From Robertmurraya korlensis (GTDB taxonomy: Bacteria; Bacillota; Bacilli; Bacillales; Cytobacillaceae), in the NCBI RefSeq assembly GCF_023715225.1, contig NZ_JAMBNS010000007.1, positions 124,001 to 188,000 on the forward strand: a stretch of 64,000 bases of DNA, read 5' to 3'. Position 1 is the stretch's first letter. Each line of letters starts with the position of its first letter. The notes below the pieces were generated by a model. That model did no database searches, was not told where the DNA came from, and saw only the letters and a list, made by a program, of their open reading frames with translations. This document shows positions 27,208-35,679 of this stretch, piece by piece. A program made the position numbers and the translations under genes.

Positions 27208-28158
27208 ATGAATAATACATACGAGAATGTGCAGAAATACCTTTACAATTATTCATGTCAAGAAGATGAAGTGGAGCTCTGTGCCTTAGAGATGCGTTCT
27301 TTTTTTGGACAGGACTCTGACGATTATATAATAGAAAGTAATATTAAAATAGATCCAAGCAGAAGCCCGTTTATTCGGGATCGAATAGATATCATATTTG
27401 AAGGCAGTGAGTTGGAAGAAATCATTACTAAGGTGAAAAATCTAACACCATTAAAGGAAACCTATAGGGTCATTTTTTTGAAGACTTTTTCATTAGAAAA
27501 AGTAAGCTTTGAAGAGCGTAGAAGAGTGGAAAGGGAAGTAGCTCTGCATGTACCAGGAGATCCGGATCTAAAGCATCCTGACATTTTGTTCGGAATTGTA
27601 GAAGTCAATGGAAAATGGGTATTTGGTTATTATCAAAAGGGTGAAGCTGTCTGGTTACAGCACCAAACAAAACCGCATGGCTATTCTACTGCTCTAAGTA
27701 CTCGTGTAGCAAGAGCCGTTGCTAATATTGCCGTACCGCACCCGGAAGGAAGAAAAGCTATCGATCCATGCTGCGGGATTGGTACTGTACTCGTCGAGGC
27801 CTTATCTATGGGAATCGATATTGTTGGGAGCGATATCAATCCCTTGATCCTTCCGGGAACACGTGAAAATATTGCCCATTTTGGCTACCAATGTGAAGTT
27901 CTATTTAGGGACATTAGAAAGGTAACGGGAAGCTTCGATGTGGCGATTATTGATATGCCCTATAATCTTTGTTCTGTTATCTCCACACAAGAACAGCTTG
28001 AATTGCTTCAAAGTGCCTATTCGTTTGCTGAGAGAATCGTGATTGTCACGATTGAACCGATTGATTCAATGATTGAAAACGCTGGGTTTCGGATTGTGGA
28101 TCGCTGTAACGTTAGAAAAGGAACATTTACAAGACAGGTAATTGTCGGGGAAAAATAA
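27208..28158 (+). CDS. TRM11-like RNA methyltransferase family protein
   Basis: A 316-residue class I SAM-dependent methyltransferase. Residues 1-150 form a divergent N-terminal part; the Rossmann domain begins about residue 165 with 'YSTALSTRVARAVANIA' and motif I 'DPCCGIGTVLVEAL'. Motif II Asp is in 'GSDINP', and motif IV is 'IDMPYNL' in place of the classical NPPY. This arrangement is that of the UPF0020/TRM11 group that methylates RNA guanosines, but no substrate can be assigned. Start ATG behind GAGGGGA. A terminator follows, so it is monocistronic. Confidence 0.85.
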   Translation: MNNTYENVQKYLYNYSCQEDEVELCALEMRSFFGQDSDDYIIESNIKIDPSRSPFIRDRIDIIFEGSELEEIITKVKNLTPLKETYRVIFLKTFSLEKVSFEERRRVEREVALHVPGDPDLKHPDILFGIVEVNGKWVFGYYQKGEAVWLQHQTKPHGYSTALSTRVARAVANIAVPHPEGRKAIDPCCGIGTVLVEALSMGIDIVGSDINPLILPGTRENIAHFGYQCEVLFRDIRKVTGSFDVAIIDMPYNLCSVISTQEQLELLQSAYSFAERIVIVTIEPIDSMIENAGFRIVDRCNVRKGTFTRQVIVGEK

Positions 28159-28168
28159 AGTAAGTCAA

Positions 28169-28203
28169 GGTTGTTACCATACAATAGGTGGCAACCATTT
28201 TTC
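28169..28203 (+). terminator. Terminator after TRM11-like gene
   Basis: GGTTGTTACC (28169-28178) and GGTGGCAACC (28187-28196) pair over 10 positions with two G-T pairs, followed by ATTTTTCTGTT. Confidence 0.8.
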
Positions 28204-28241
28204 TGTTATAGATGTTCGTTAGGGTGGAGGCTAGAGATTAA

Positions 28242-28667
28242 TTAAATGTCATGCTTGCGCCTTTCATCAACAATGTCTTGAATAATCTCAATATGGACCG
28301 CTGCCCATGCATTTTCTCGAAAATGAACAATGACACTTATCGTAAGGGTTACCATATAGAAAATACCAAAAAGGAGAAAAAGGAAACTTCCTTCCTTGAA
28401 AAGAAATTCCTGTAGCTGCTTGGAAAATAGAAAAAAGAACCATGGGATGCTTGTAACAAAAATAGGTATGATTCCAGACCCCTGTTTTTCTTTTATCATA
28501 CGATAATATATTAATTGTAAGGTTGCCGTTTCAATGGTTTGATAAAATGCTTGAATTTCTTGAACCTCCGCCAATTCATTCACTTGTCTCAAAGATTTAT
28601 CCGCTTTGTTTGATTTTGAAAGTTTTATGTACAGTTTATGTGCGTCCCCACGAAAAGCCAATTCCAT
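28242..28667 (-). CDS. Hypothetical protein with two membrane spans
   Basis: A 141-residue protein not recognised. Residues 1-65 are hydrophilic and helical; two spans follow at about 66-85 ('IIPIFVTSIPWFFFLF') and 94-115 ('FLFLLFGIFYMVTLTISVIV'). The end is a short cytoplasmic-type helix with basic residues (DERRKHDI). The start is ATG 28667 or the overlapping GTG 28670, both behind AGGTG with tight spacing. It is convergent with the methyltransferase gene and divergent from the ferritin gene; no function is suggested. Confidence 0.65.
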   Translation of the reverse strand: MELAFRGDAHKLYIKLSKSNKADKSLRQVNELAEVQEIQAFYQTIETATLQLIYYRMIKEKQGSGIIPIFVTSIPWFFFLFSKQLQEFLFKEGSFLFLLFGIFYMVTLTISVIVHFRENAWAAVHIEIIQDIVDERRKHDI

Positions 28668-28872
28668 CACCTATTCTCAAAGTAATTCTACTAAACAATG
28701 CTTCGAAAAAATTCACTTTAAACTAAGCTAAAATTTTAAGATTCCCATTTTTTATAAATTCTATGCTACTTTCCCATGCAAAAATAATCGTTACATGGTG
28801 AGGACCAGTTTCATTCTAACTGAATGATTAATATACATAATTAGTCATGTATATTTATGGGAGTGGATAGGA

Positions 28873-29388
28873 ATGAATGAAGAGCTTCAGAAGCTAATGA
28901 ATAATTTGATTCAAATTGAGCATGTTTCTTCTACACTGTATCTGGCTATGTCAGCATATATGGGCAAGCTGAACTTCACCGGTATGGCAAGTTGGCTTCG
29001 TTTACAATCAGAAGAAGAAAGGACTCATATGCTTACATTGGTTGATTATGTAGTAAATAAGGACGCGACTGTTACGCTTCATGGTATTCCTACACAGCCA
29101 AGTGATTTTGGAACACCATTAGAGACTTTTCAAAAGGTATTAGAGCATGAGCAGTTTGTAACCAATTCATATCGCCAGGCATTTGCTTATGTAAATCAAG
29201 TTGATCCGCAAGCAGCCGTGATTATTCAAGATTTCCTAAGGGAGCAAATAGACGAAGAAGCACAAAGCCAAACCATAGTTAATCGCTTGAAAATGGCAGA
29301 AAACAATCCCTCCGCTTTATTATTAGTAGATCAGGAGCTAGGACAAAGGAAAAATGGTGGTGGAGCAGGAGCCCCTGCTGCAGGTTAA
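28873..29388 (+). CDS. Ferritin
   Basis: A 171-residue four-helix ferritin that stores iron in the cytoplasm. Ferroxidase ligands are seen as Glu in 'IQIEHVSSTLYLAM' (about 17), Glu and His in 'SEEERTHML' (about 50 and 53), Glu near 94 in 'LEHEQFV' and Glu in 'REQIDEEAQSQ' (about 126-130). The tail 'NGGGAGAPAAG' is a flexible Gly/Ala extension. It starts at ATG after a modest GAGTGGATAGG site. A partial CATTC/GAATG palindrome 60 bases upstream could be regulatory, but I do not recognise it as a Fur or PerR box. Confidence 0.93.
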   Translation: MNEELQKLMNNLIQIEHVSSTLYLAMSAYMGKLNFTGMASWLRLQSEEERTHMLTLVDYVVNKDATVTLHGIPTQPSDFGTPLETFQKVLEHEQFVTNSYRQAFAYVNQVDPQAAVIIQDFLREQIDEEAQSQTIVNRLKMAENNPSALLLVDQELGQRKNGGGAGAPAAG

Positions 29389-29439
29389 GACACCTTATAA
29401 AGGTTGCTAGATTGTAGATAAATATCGAGATTTTTCTAA

Positions 29440-29473
29440 AAAAGAAGCTCCAGGACATTCTAGAGCTTCTTTT
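29440..29473. terminator. Bidirectional terminator between ferritin and MFS genes
   Basis: AAAAGAAGCTC (29440-29450) and GAGCTTCTTTT (29463-29473) pair fully; A and T runs on both sides serve the convergent genes. Confidence 0.85.
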
Positions 29474-29477
29474 AATA

Positions 29478-30734
29478 TTACAAAGATTTACTTAGTTCCA
29501 ATAATTCTTTTTGTTTCTTAGACTGAAAAATAAATAATCCACCATAAAGGAGCGTAGTTCCAATCATCAATATAACCCCAATATACACACTCATCATACT
29601 TGGTACTAAAAATGCTCCGAGTAATATCGTAGATCTTGCAATTAAATCGGCTCCACTAAAGCTAAGACCAGAAAATGCAGAATACGAACCTCGTTTATCT
29701 TCTGGCATCATGTTGGCCTTTTCTGCATTCGCAATCGGAGAATAAACAAGCTCTCCAATGGTCGCAATCAGGTTGAATGCAATAAGCACATACCAGACAT
29801 TAGCAGCTGTAATGACCGTATAGCCGATTGCATAAAGGAACAGTCCAGAGAGCAATACTCTTTTTTTATCAAATCTGTCAGTAATTTTTGTAACGAGAAA
29901 CGTTAGTAATACAACAAGAAGCATATTTTGAATGTTTAAGATGCTTAACATTCTAACCCCTGCAACCTCGAAATTGCCAATAAACACAGAACGAAACTCG
30001 TCCGCTAAGCGAACACCAATATAACTGTTAAGTGAAAATTCTGCCGCATAAATGCACATTCCTCCCACAACAGCCATCACAAACGGTTTATCTCGAAAAG
30101 CAATTTGATAATTAGAGGCCAAATCGATAAAAATGTTACGATGCTTTTTCTCCAACTGTTTCACAGATGAATCTTGTAGCCAAATTCCATATACGAGAGG
30201 TAAGCTTATTGAAACAATCGTAAGAACGAGAAACAAAGCGAGCTGCTGGTGAAGATAAAAGAGCCCTCCAAGCATGGCTCCTATAGCCATTGATAAGTTC
30301 GTAATCCAATAATCTAGTGAATAAACGGCTTTACGATTTTGAGCAGTAGTTGAGTCTATGATTATTGCCTGCATCGCGGGTCTTCCGAGGCTACTAGCAG
30401 CCATGAAAACCATATAACTCATAGCAAAAAGAATGATCCATTTATCCTCTGGTAATAGACTTAATGTCATTAAGGCGAATGTAAGAGAACTTATAGTTGA
30501 AGTAAGTATAAGTACGTTTTTTCTTCGGTATCGATCGGATAAATAGCCACCAAAAAGTGTGCTAATAAAGCTGATAAAAACATTTGCACCCAAAAATAAT
30601 CCAGCCCAAACAGGTCCTTTATGCTCGGCAAAAAAGAGGGCCATAAATGGCATAACTGCACTTGAAATAGCTTTGTTAAAAAAAGATGTGATAAGGCGTA
30701 CTTTTAAATTTTGTGGATAGCATTTCCAATTCAT
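29478..30734 (-). CDS. MFS drug-exporter-type transporter
   Basis: A 418-residue major facilitator protein with twelve likely membrane spans. The loop 2-3 signature is 'GGYLSDRYRRKNVLI' and the central loop contains 'KKHRNIFIDLASNY'. It resembles the YttB/MdtH-like exporters of bacilli. ATG behind AAGGAG. It is divergently transcribed from an SgrR-type regulator 99 bases away, the usual layout for a transporter controlled by its adjacent regulator. Substrate unknown. Confidence 0.9.
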   Translation of the reverse strand: MNWKCYPQNLKVRLITSFFNKAISSAVMPFMALFFAEHKGPVWAGLFLGANVFISFISTLFGGYLSDRYRRKNVLILTSTISSLTFALMTLSLLPEDKWIILFAMSYMVFMAASSLGRPAMQAIIIDSTTAQNRKAVYSLDYWITNLSMAIGAMLGGLFYLHQQLALFLVLTIVSISLPLVYGIWLQDSSVKQLEKKHRNIFIDLASNYQIAFRDKPFVMAVVGGMCIYAAEFSLNSYIGVRLADEFRSVFIGNFEVAGVRMLSILNIQNMLLVVLLTFLVTKITDRFDKKRVLLSGLFLYAIGYTVITAANVWYVLIAFNLIATIGELVYSPIANAEKANMMPEDKRGSYSAFSGLSFSGADLIARSTILLGAFLVPSMMSVYIGVILMIGTTLLYGGLFIFQSKKQKELLELSKSL

Positions 30735-30833
30735 ATTGCCAGCTCCTTCCTATATTTGTATAGTAAAGGAGACTAATGTGAGTAAAAATTCCCTTTTTAA
30801 AATAAAATGTCCACTTTTTAGAGGTGCTATATA

Positions 30834-32492
30834 ATGTTGGATCGATATTTACTGACTATGAGAACCCAGGCAAACCCTGGGAAAATAAAAGTAGAGGATA
30901 TAGCTAAACTGCTAAACTTAAGCACAAAGCAAACAAGGAGAAAGCTTCATCAGTGGGAAAAGGAAGGCTGGATTTCATTTTCATCTGGACTTGGACGAGG
31001 AAATTCATCTGTCTTTAAGTGGGTAAGGGATGTGGAAATGGAATATGAGAAGTATTTTCTGCAGACGCTTGAAGCAGGCAAAATTGAGGAAGTTAGTAAA
31101 CTGTTACTTTTAGAATGGTCGGTGGAAACCAAACAACGGTTAATGATGGCGTTTCAAGAGAACTTTGGGTTTCATCAAGAGGAACAGGATCGCCTGATTA
31201 TTCCAAGGTTCAATCCCTTTCTAACGGTACATCCGCTTAAGGCAGCTGATACTCATAGTGCCAATCTAATTGCAAATTTATATAATCGAGTCGTTACATT
31301 ACATGCAGATAACAGGGTTACTCCCGAACTTGCTCATACATGGGAATATAACGATCGTTTTTTAATTTTGTATTTAAGAAAGGATGTCTTCTTTCATGAT
31401 GGCTCTATTATGAAAGAAGAAGACGTAGTTGAAACCTTTAGACGTATGAAAAGCGAAGATCATTATTCAAAACTATGGGAACCAGTGACTGTGATTGATA
31501 GTCCGGCTCCACTTGTTGTAAAGCTAGAGTTTCCTAGGGGGTGTACCTATATCCTTCAACTGCTCAGTTTGTTAACAGCAAGTATTTTTAAAGAGTCTAA
31601 TGGTTCATTGCTTGGTACTGGGGGCTTTTATTTAGCGGAAAATTCTGAAGAGAAAACCGTTCTTTCCGCTTTTAAACAATACTTTGGACAGCGGCCACTA
31701 CTTGATTGTGTGGAATATATTCAAGTTCCTAAAGAGTTTGAGGTTATCTACTATGGAGCGAATGAATCTGATAAAGTGGACACGCAAAAGGTAGAGAGTG
31801 ATTCAGGCTTTGGTATTGTTGTAATGAATCCATATCGTAATTCTGATATGGGTAGAAAGGAAGTACGTGAGTACATTCATGCATTAATTGCGAATCATCG
31901 TCATGAACTGTCAAAAGTGAATTCACGCATTAGTGGGAACAATGAAGGATGTCTAATCGGAATATCAGATACGTATACAATGCCTAACATACCAAAGCCA
32001 ATATTCACTCAAGCCTTAAAGATGCAATTTGTGAACTATACAAGTGAAACATCTCACTGGTTAAAGGTCAAACTTGAACAGGAAGGGATTGAAGTAGAGC
32101 TCGAGGAAATCTCCTTTCGAGAAGCCGTGTATAATGCAAGTTTACGATTAGAAACGGATTTATTTATCCATGGCGAAATATTTGAGATGAATCAAACCTT
32201 TTCATATTTCTTTTTTCTGAAAAATAGTTACTCCCCTCTTCAGTTATTAACAGAAAGAGATCCTAGCCTGCAAAAACATATAAATGACTACGCTCATATC
32301 CTTTTTGAGGACTGGAATGACAAGCATATGGAGATTGAACGGTACTTACAAAGAGAGTCCCTATGCATCCCTTTATATTACGTAAAAAGGAGAATTCCCT
32401 TCTCGGTCAGTCTAATGAATATTGAAATTAAACATTTTGGATATGTGGACTTAACGAAGCTTTGGGTGAAGCCGAGTATTTCGTTATTATAA
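30834..32492 (+). CDS. SgrR-type transcriptional regulator (HTH plus SBP_bac_5 domain)
   Basis: A 552-residue protein. Residues 1 to about 105 are an SgrR-like winged helix-turn-helix ('VEDIAKLLNLSTKQTRRKL'), followed by a region from about 125 that reads as a solute-binding family 5 domain ('ELAHTWEYNDRFLILYLRKD', 'DVVETFRRM'). Such proteins sense a small ligand through the binding-protein-like domain and regulate an adjacent transporter. ATG 30834 behind GAGGTG. It has no signal peptide, so the binding domain is cytoplasmic. It probably controls the divergent MFS gene. Confidence 0.88.
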   Translation: MLDRYLLTMRTQANPGKIKVEDIAKLLNLSTKQTRRKLHQWEKEGWISFSSGLGRGNSSVFKWVRDVEMEYEKYFLQTLEAGKIEEVSKLLLLEWSVETKQRLMMAFQENFGFHQEEQDRLIIPRFNPFLTVHPLKAADTHSANLIANLYNRVVTLHADNRVTPELAHTWEYNDRFLILYLRKDVFFHDGSIMKEEDVVETFRRMKSEDHYSKLWEPVTVIDSPAPLVVKLEFPRGCTYILQLLSLLTASIFKESNGSLLGTGGFYLAENSEEKTVLSAFKQYFGQRPLLDCVEYIQVPKEFEVIYYGANESDKVDTQKVESDSGFGIVVMNPYRNSDMGRKEVREYIHALIANHRHELSKVNSRISGNNEGCLIGISDTYTMPNIPKPIFTQALKMQFVNYTSETSHWLKVKLEQEGIEVELEEISFREAVYNASLRLETDLFIHGEIFEMNQTFSYFFFLKNSYSPLQLLTERDPSLQKHINDYAHILFEDWNDKHMEIERYLQRESLCIPLYYVKRRIPFSVSLMNIEIKHFGYVDLTKLWVKPSISLL

Positions 32493-32568
32493 TATTTATT
32501 TTGCCAAACATATGATAGTGTTAATGGTAAAATAAGGATAGCGGATAACCTTAGAAAGGCGGGGTTCG

Positions 32569-33327
32569 ATGTTGTTAAACAGGGATACCCAATACATTCG
32601 AGAGGCATATTTAAAAACGGAACAAATTGTTTCATATGATGAGTTTCCTCTGAATCTACCCATCATCCGGAATTTTCAGGATTTAATCTTTCATCCTAAT
32701 GTTACTTATATTATTGGTGAAAATGGAATGGGAAAATCAACTTTGCTTGAGGCCATTGCCATTGCCATAGGATTTAATCCAGAGGGTGGAACGTTAAACT
32801 TTAATTTCTCAAGTTATGATTCTCACTCAAATCTGGACAAATATATACGAGTCGTGAAGGGTGTTAATAAGGCAAAGGATCATTTTTTCTTCCGAGCAGA
32901 AACCTTCTATAATGTGGCCACCAACATAGAGGAATTAGACAAAGAACCTTCTTTAGCTCCTAGAATTATTGATTCCTTTGGGGGTAAATCCCTTCATGAA
33001 CAATCACATGGAGAATCATTTTTTGCCGCATTCACTGAACGTTTCCGAGGGGACGGTTTATATATCCTTGACGAACCGGAAGCAGCTTTATCACCTCTAA
33101 GACAACTCTCTATGTTATCAAGAATCAATGACCTTATTAAAGAAGGATCTCAATTTATTATTTCAACACATTCACCTATTTTAATGGCTTATCCCCATTC
33201 AAAAATCATTCAATTGAGCAAAGAAGGGATGGGCGAAGTTAAATTGGAAGAAACCTATCATTATTCGATTATGAAACAGTTCTTTGAGGATAGAGAGCGG
33301 TTGCTTCACCATCTTTTTAATGAGTGA
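32569..33327 (+). CDS. AAA family ATPase (ABC/RecF-like, single domain)
   Basis: A 252-residue ATPase. Walker A is 'IIGENGMGKSTLLEAIA' (about residues 54-62), an ABC-like signature 'HEQSHGESF' lies near 145, Walker B 'GLYILDEPEAALSP' near 165 and the H-loop in 'IISTHSPILMA' near 205. It lacks membrane domains and a coiled coil, so it is not a transporter ATPase. Proteins of this kind (AAA_21/AAA_23) are common, poorly studied bacterial housekeeping or defence ATPases. No nuclease or effector partner lies next to it; the following gene is a small membrane peptide. Function not assigned. Confidence 0.87.
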   Translation: MLLNRDTQYIREAYLKTEQIVSYDEFPLNLPIIRNFQDLIFHPNVTYIIGENGMGKSTLLEAIAIAIGFNPEGGTLNFNFSSYDSHSNLDKYIRVVKGVNKAKDHFFFRAETFYNVATNIEELDKEPSLAPRIIDSFGGKSLHEQSHGESFFAAFTERFRGDGLYILDEPEAALSPLRQLSMLSRINDLIKEGSQFIISTHSPILMAYPHSKIIQLSKEGMGEVKLEETYHYSIMKQFFEDRERLLHHLFNE

Positions 33328-33391
33328 AACTTATTTGTTACATAAACGTATAACCTACTAAGCAATTAATAAAAAGTAAGGGGGTATATAA

Positions 33392-33607
33392 ATGTCGATC
33401 GTATATAGCTTCATATTCTTTTTATTATTTATTATTTTTCTTATTATTCTTGGATTAAGAGGCGCCAATAGACCAACACATCGGTCAAATTCTTATAGAA
33501 ACAGTTTCTTTACCAATCATTCTGGATCAAGTTCGAATGATTATTACTCTAGCGATTGTAATAGCGGCAGTGACAGTGGTGGTGGATCCTGCGGTGGTGG
33601 AGATTAG
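33392..33607 (+). CDS. Small membrane protein with Ser/Gly/Cys-rich tail
   Basis: A 71-residue protein: one span at residues 3-22 ('IVYSFIFFLLFIIFLIILGL') and a hydrophilic tail rich in Ser, Asn, Asp and Gly ending in 'SGGGSCGGGD'. The binding site AGTAAGGGGG is good. The glycine-cysteine end resembles tails in TIGR04222-type membrane proteins, but the family is not certain and no function is known. After it, an inverted repeat (33661-33669 / 33700-33708) overlaps the end of the leftward 60-residue gene. Confidence 0.75.
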   Translation: MSIVYSFIFFLLFIIFLIILGLRGANRPTHRSNSYRNSFFTNHSGSSSNDYYSSDCNSGSDSGGGSCGGGD

Positions 33608-33709
33608 ATTATACTGATGCCTTAATCCATAGGATGGGAGGAGAAGAGGAAGGATTAACCTTCCACTACTTTTGGATCTCTTGTAAAGAAGACCGTTTCG
33701 TAGTGGAAG

Positions 33710-33892
33710 TTAATAAATATGTCTGATGCCTGAAAATTGAATTGTTAATGGTTTGTGTGTTTCATCTTTAAGTAACAGGGATTGTTTGATGAGATCAAGT
33801 TTGTAAACACGTCCTTTAATCGTTTTCAACGAACCATTCGAATAATAATCAATGGATATTAACTTATTTACTGATAGCTTTTTTAAAAACAT
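33710..33892 (-). CDS. YolD-like small protein
   Basis: A 60-residue protein with a very strong AAGGAGGAG binding site. The pattern 'ISIDYYSNGSLKTIKGRVYK' followed by 'IKQSLLLKDETHKPLTIQF' is the beta-strand core of the YolD-like fold ('YY..G....I.G.I..ID...L.DD..'), but without its longer N-terminal part. YolD proteins accompany UmuC-like polymerases or occur alone; no polymerase gene lies here. The gene is complete and probably expressed. Function unknown. Confidence 0.75.
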   Translation of the reverse strand: MFLKKLSVNKLISIDYYSNGSLKTIKGRVYKLDLIKQSLLLKDETHKPLTIQFSGIRHIY

Positions 33893-34037
33893 AATGGCTC
33901 CTCCTTTGATAATGTTTTAACAGTACTCATTATATAAGATGCTTTTTAACACGAAGTTAATAACATATTAAGAATATATTAAATAAGAACCAATTAATGG
34001 TAGGTGATTGTAATAATCTACAGGAGTGAACGAAATC

Positions 34038-34589
34038 GTGATTATAAACAACCAAGAATACCAGGTACATGGACTAAAATATACGATTAGGTCAGCATTT
34101 GAAACGGATGCAGAGACTTTGTCGGACCTAAGGCTACAAATTGATGGGGAAACGGAATATATGGATCGAGAAAGAGGAGAAGGATTCATAAATGCTGAGG
34201 GTTTTGAGCAGTTAATAAAAAGTGATTCAGAGAGTGCGAAAAACATATTCTTAGTGGCTGTGGTAGATGGTCGTATTGTCGGTTATTCAAGATGTGAAGG
34301 TTCTAATTTGAAGAGATTAGCACACAAGGTAGAGTTTGGTATATGTGTGTTGAAAGACTTTTGGGGTTATGGAATGGGAAGGAACTTATTAAAAGAGTCT
34401 GTAGCATGGGCTGACTTCAACGGAGTTAAGAAAATGAATTTACATGTATTAGAAATAAATACAAAAGCCATTCAACTATATGAAATGTTCGGATTTACAG
34501 TTGAAGGTGTATTAAAGAATGACAAGCTTTTGTCAGATGGAAAATATTATAATACCATTGTAATGGGGAGATGGAATAGTAAAAATTAA
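34038..34589 (+). CDS. GNAT acetyltransferase
   Basis: A 183-residue acetyltransferase (GTG 34038, 11 bases after AGGAG; GTG 34026 overlaps the AGGAG itself). 'KYTIRSAFETDAETL' opens the fold and 'VEFGICVLKDFWGYGMGRNL' contains the acetyl-CoA loop, followed by 'LHVLEINTKAIQLYEMFGF'. The last is the motif B of ribosomal-type GNATs. It stands alone; substrate unknown. Confidence 0.87.
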   Translation: MIINNQEYQVHGLKYTIRSAFETDAETLSDLRLQIDGETEYMDRERGEGFINAEGFEQLIKSDSESAKNIFLVAVVDGRIVGYSRCEGSNLKRLAHKVEFGICVLKDFWGYGMGRNLLKESVAWADFNGVKKMNLHVLEINTKAIQLYEMFGFTVEGVLKNDKLLSDGKYYNTIVMGRWNSKN

Positions 34590-34656
34590 ATATATGTGAA
34601 TAATTTATAAAATTCCGTGGAAAATACCTCTGTTGGAATATAAAGGAGGATTAACC

Positions 34657-35019
34657 ATGGAACAAACACTTTACGAAAAAGTTGGCGGAGAAGAGGCCAT
34701 CGCAAAGGTAGTGGATTATTTTTATTCTGAGTTGGTTCTTAAAGATGAGACTGTTAATCATTTTTTTAAGGAAACCGATATGGAAAAACAACGTCGCCAT
34801 CAAACAAAATTTATAAGCTTTGCATTAGGTGGTCCCAATCAATACTCAGGACAATCAATGGCAAAAGCCCATGAAGGAATGAATTTACAACCGGCTCATT
34901 TTGATGCGATTGCGAAGCATCTCCACGATGCGCTTGCTCATTTTGGTGTGAGTGAAGCAGATATCGATACGGCTTTAACAAAAGTAGCATCGCTTAGAGA
35001 TGATATTATTTATAAATGA
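34657..35019 (+). CDS. Group I truncated haemoglobin
   Basis: A 120-residue 2/2 globin of the GlbN type. 'LYEKVGGEEAIAKVVDYFY' starts helix A/B, 'FFKETDMEKQRRHQTKF' includes helix E, and the proximal His is in 'MAKAHEGMNLQPAHFDAI'. The fold binds haem; roles include oxygen or nitric oxide handling. The B10 and E7 positions cannot be assigned with certainty by eye. The ATG at 34657 sits behind AAAGGAGG; an upstream in-frame start at 34633 lacks a binding site. Most bacilli carry a group II globin (YjbI), so a group I member is somewhat less usual. A terminator follows. Confidence 0.92.
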   Translation: MEQTLYEKVGGEEAIAKVVDYFYSELVLKDETVNHFFKETDMEKQRRHQTKFISFALGGPNQYSGQSMAKAHEGMNLQPAHFDAIAKHLHDALAHFGVSEADIDTALTKVASLRDDIIYK

Positions 35020-35021
35020 TT

Positions 35022-35046
35022 AGCTGCCATTCGGTAGCTTTTTTTG
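35022..35046 (+). terminator. Terminator after truncated haemoglobin
   Basis: AGCTGCC (35022-35028), loop ATTC, GGTAGCT (35033-35039) followed by TTTTTTT. Confidence 0.82.
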
Positions 35047-35153
35047 TATTAGGCTGTAAAAATAAAAAAAGTATGAGAAAAAATGGAATTAACTCTTAAA
35101 CTAGGATCTTTATTATGCTTTAATGTGGATAATAGAGAATTTTAGGAGTGAGT

Positions 35154-35612
35154 ATGATGGATATTAGACTAGATGATTTAAGAGGTTGGGAGATTGCTGA
35201 GTTAATAGGTGATCATCTGCACAGCATGACATTACATTCTCCACCAGAAAGCATACATGCGCTTGATTTAGAAAAATTAAGACAACCAGATATAACGTTT
35301 TGGAGTGCATGGGAAGGTTCGGAGTTACTTGGCTGTGCAGCGCTGAAAGAACTTGATCCTCATCATGGGGAATTGAAGTCAATGAAAACAGCATCCAAAC
35401 ATTTGAGAAAAGGAGTTGCGAAGCAGTTACTTGAGCATCTAATTGAAGAAGCAAAGCGCCGTGGTTATAAAAGAATAAGCTTAGAAACTGGTTCCATGGA
35501 GGCATTTGAAGCTGCTAAAAATTTGTATGCAAAGTTTGGGTTTACGTATTGTGAGCCGTTTGCTGATTACAAAGAGGATCATAATAGTGTCTTTATGACA
35601 AGGGAACTATAA
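35154..35612 (+). CDS. GNAT acetyltransferase (YsnE-like)
   Basis: A 152-residue acetyltransferase. 'LLGCAALKELDPHHGELKSM' and 'KTASKHLRKGVAKQLLEHL' hold the acetyl-CoA site; 'ISLETGSMEAFEAAKNLYAK' is the motif B helix. The set resembles YsnE/PhnO-like GNATs. ATG 35154 lies 5 bases and ATG 35157 8 bases after AGGAG; either may be used. It is monocistronic, with an apparent terminator pair downstream. Substrate unknown. Confidence 0.87.
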   Translation: MMDIRLDDLRGWEIAELIGDHLHSMTLHSPPESIHALDLEKLRQPDITFWSAWEGSELLGCAALKELDPHHGELKSMKTASKHLRKGVAKQLLEHLIEEAKRRGYKRISLETGSMEAFEAAKNLYAKFGFTYCEPFADYKEDHNSVFMTREL

Positions 35613-35651
35613 GGTGAGTAAAGGAAATTACATACGTTAATTCACGAAAAC

Positions 35652-35677
35652 AAACCCCTCCTTGTTAAGAGGGGATT
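35652..35677 (-). terminator. Minus-strand terminator of CBO0543-type gene
   Basis: CCCCTC (35674-35669 on the minus strand) and GAGGGG (35660-35655) with an eight-base loop are followed on the minus strand by TTTGTTTTCG. Confidence 0.7.
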
Positions 35678-35679
35678 TG

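Noticed and set aside
28800-28850. Possible Fur or PerR box before the ferritin gene.
   Set aside because: Only five-base arms (CATTC/GAATG) are seen; the match to either consensus is too poor to claim.
32569-33327. Anti-phage system built on the AAA ATPase.
   Set aside because: No nuclease, TOPRIM or other effector gene adjacent; single ATPase genes of this type are common outside defence islands.
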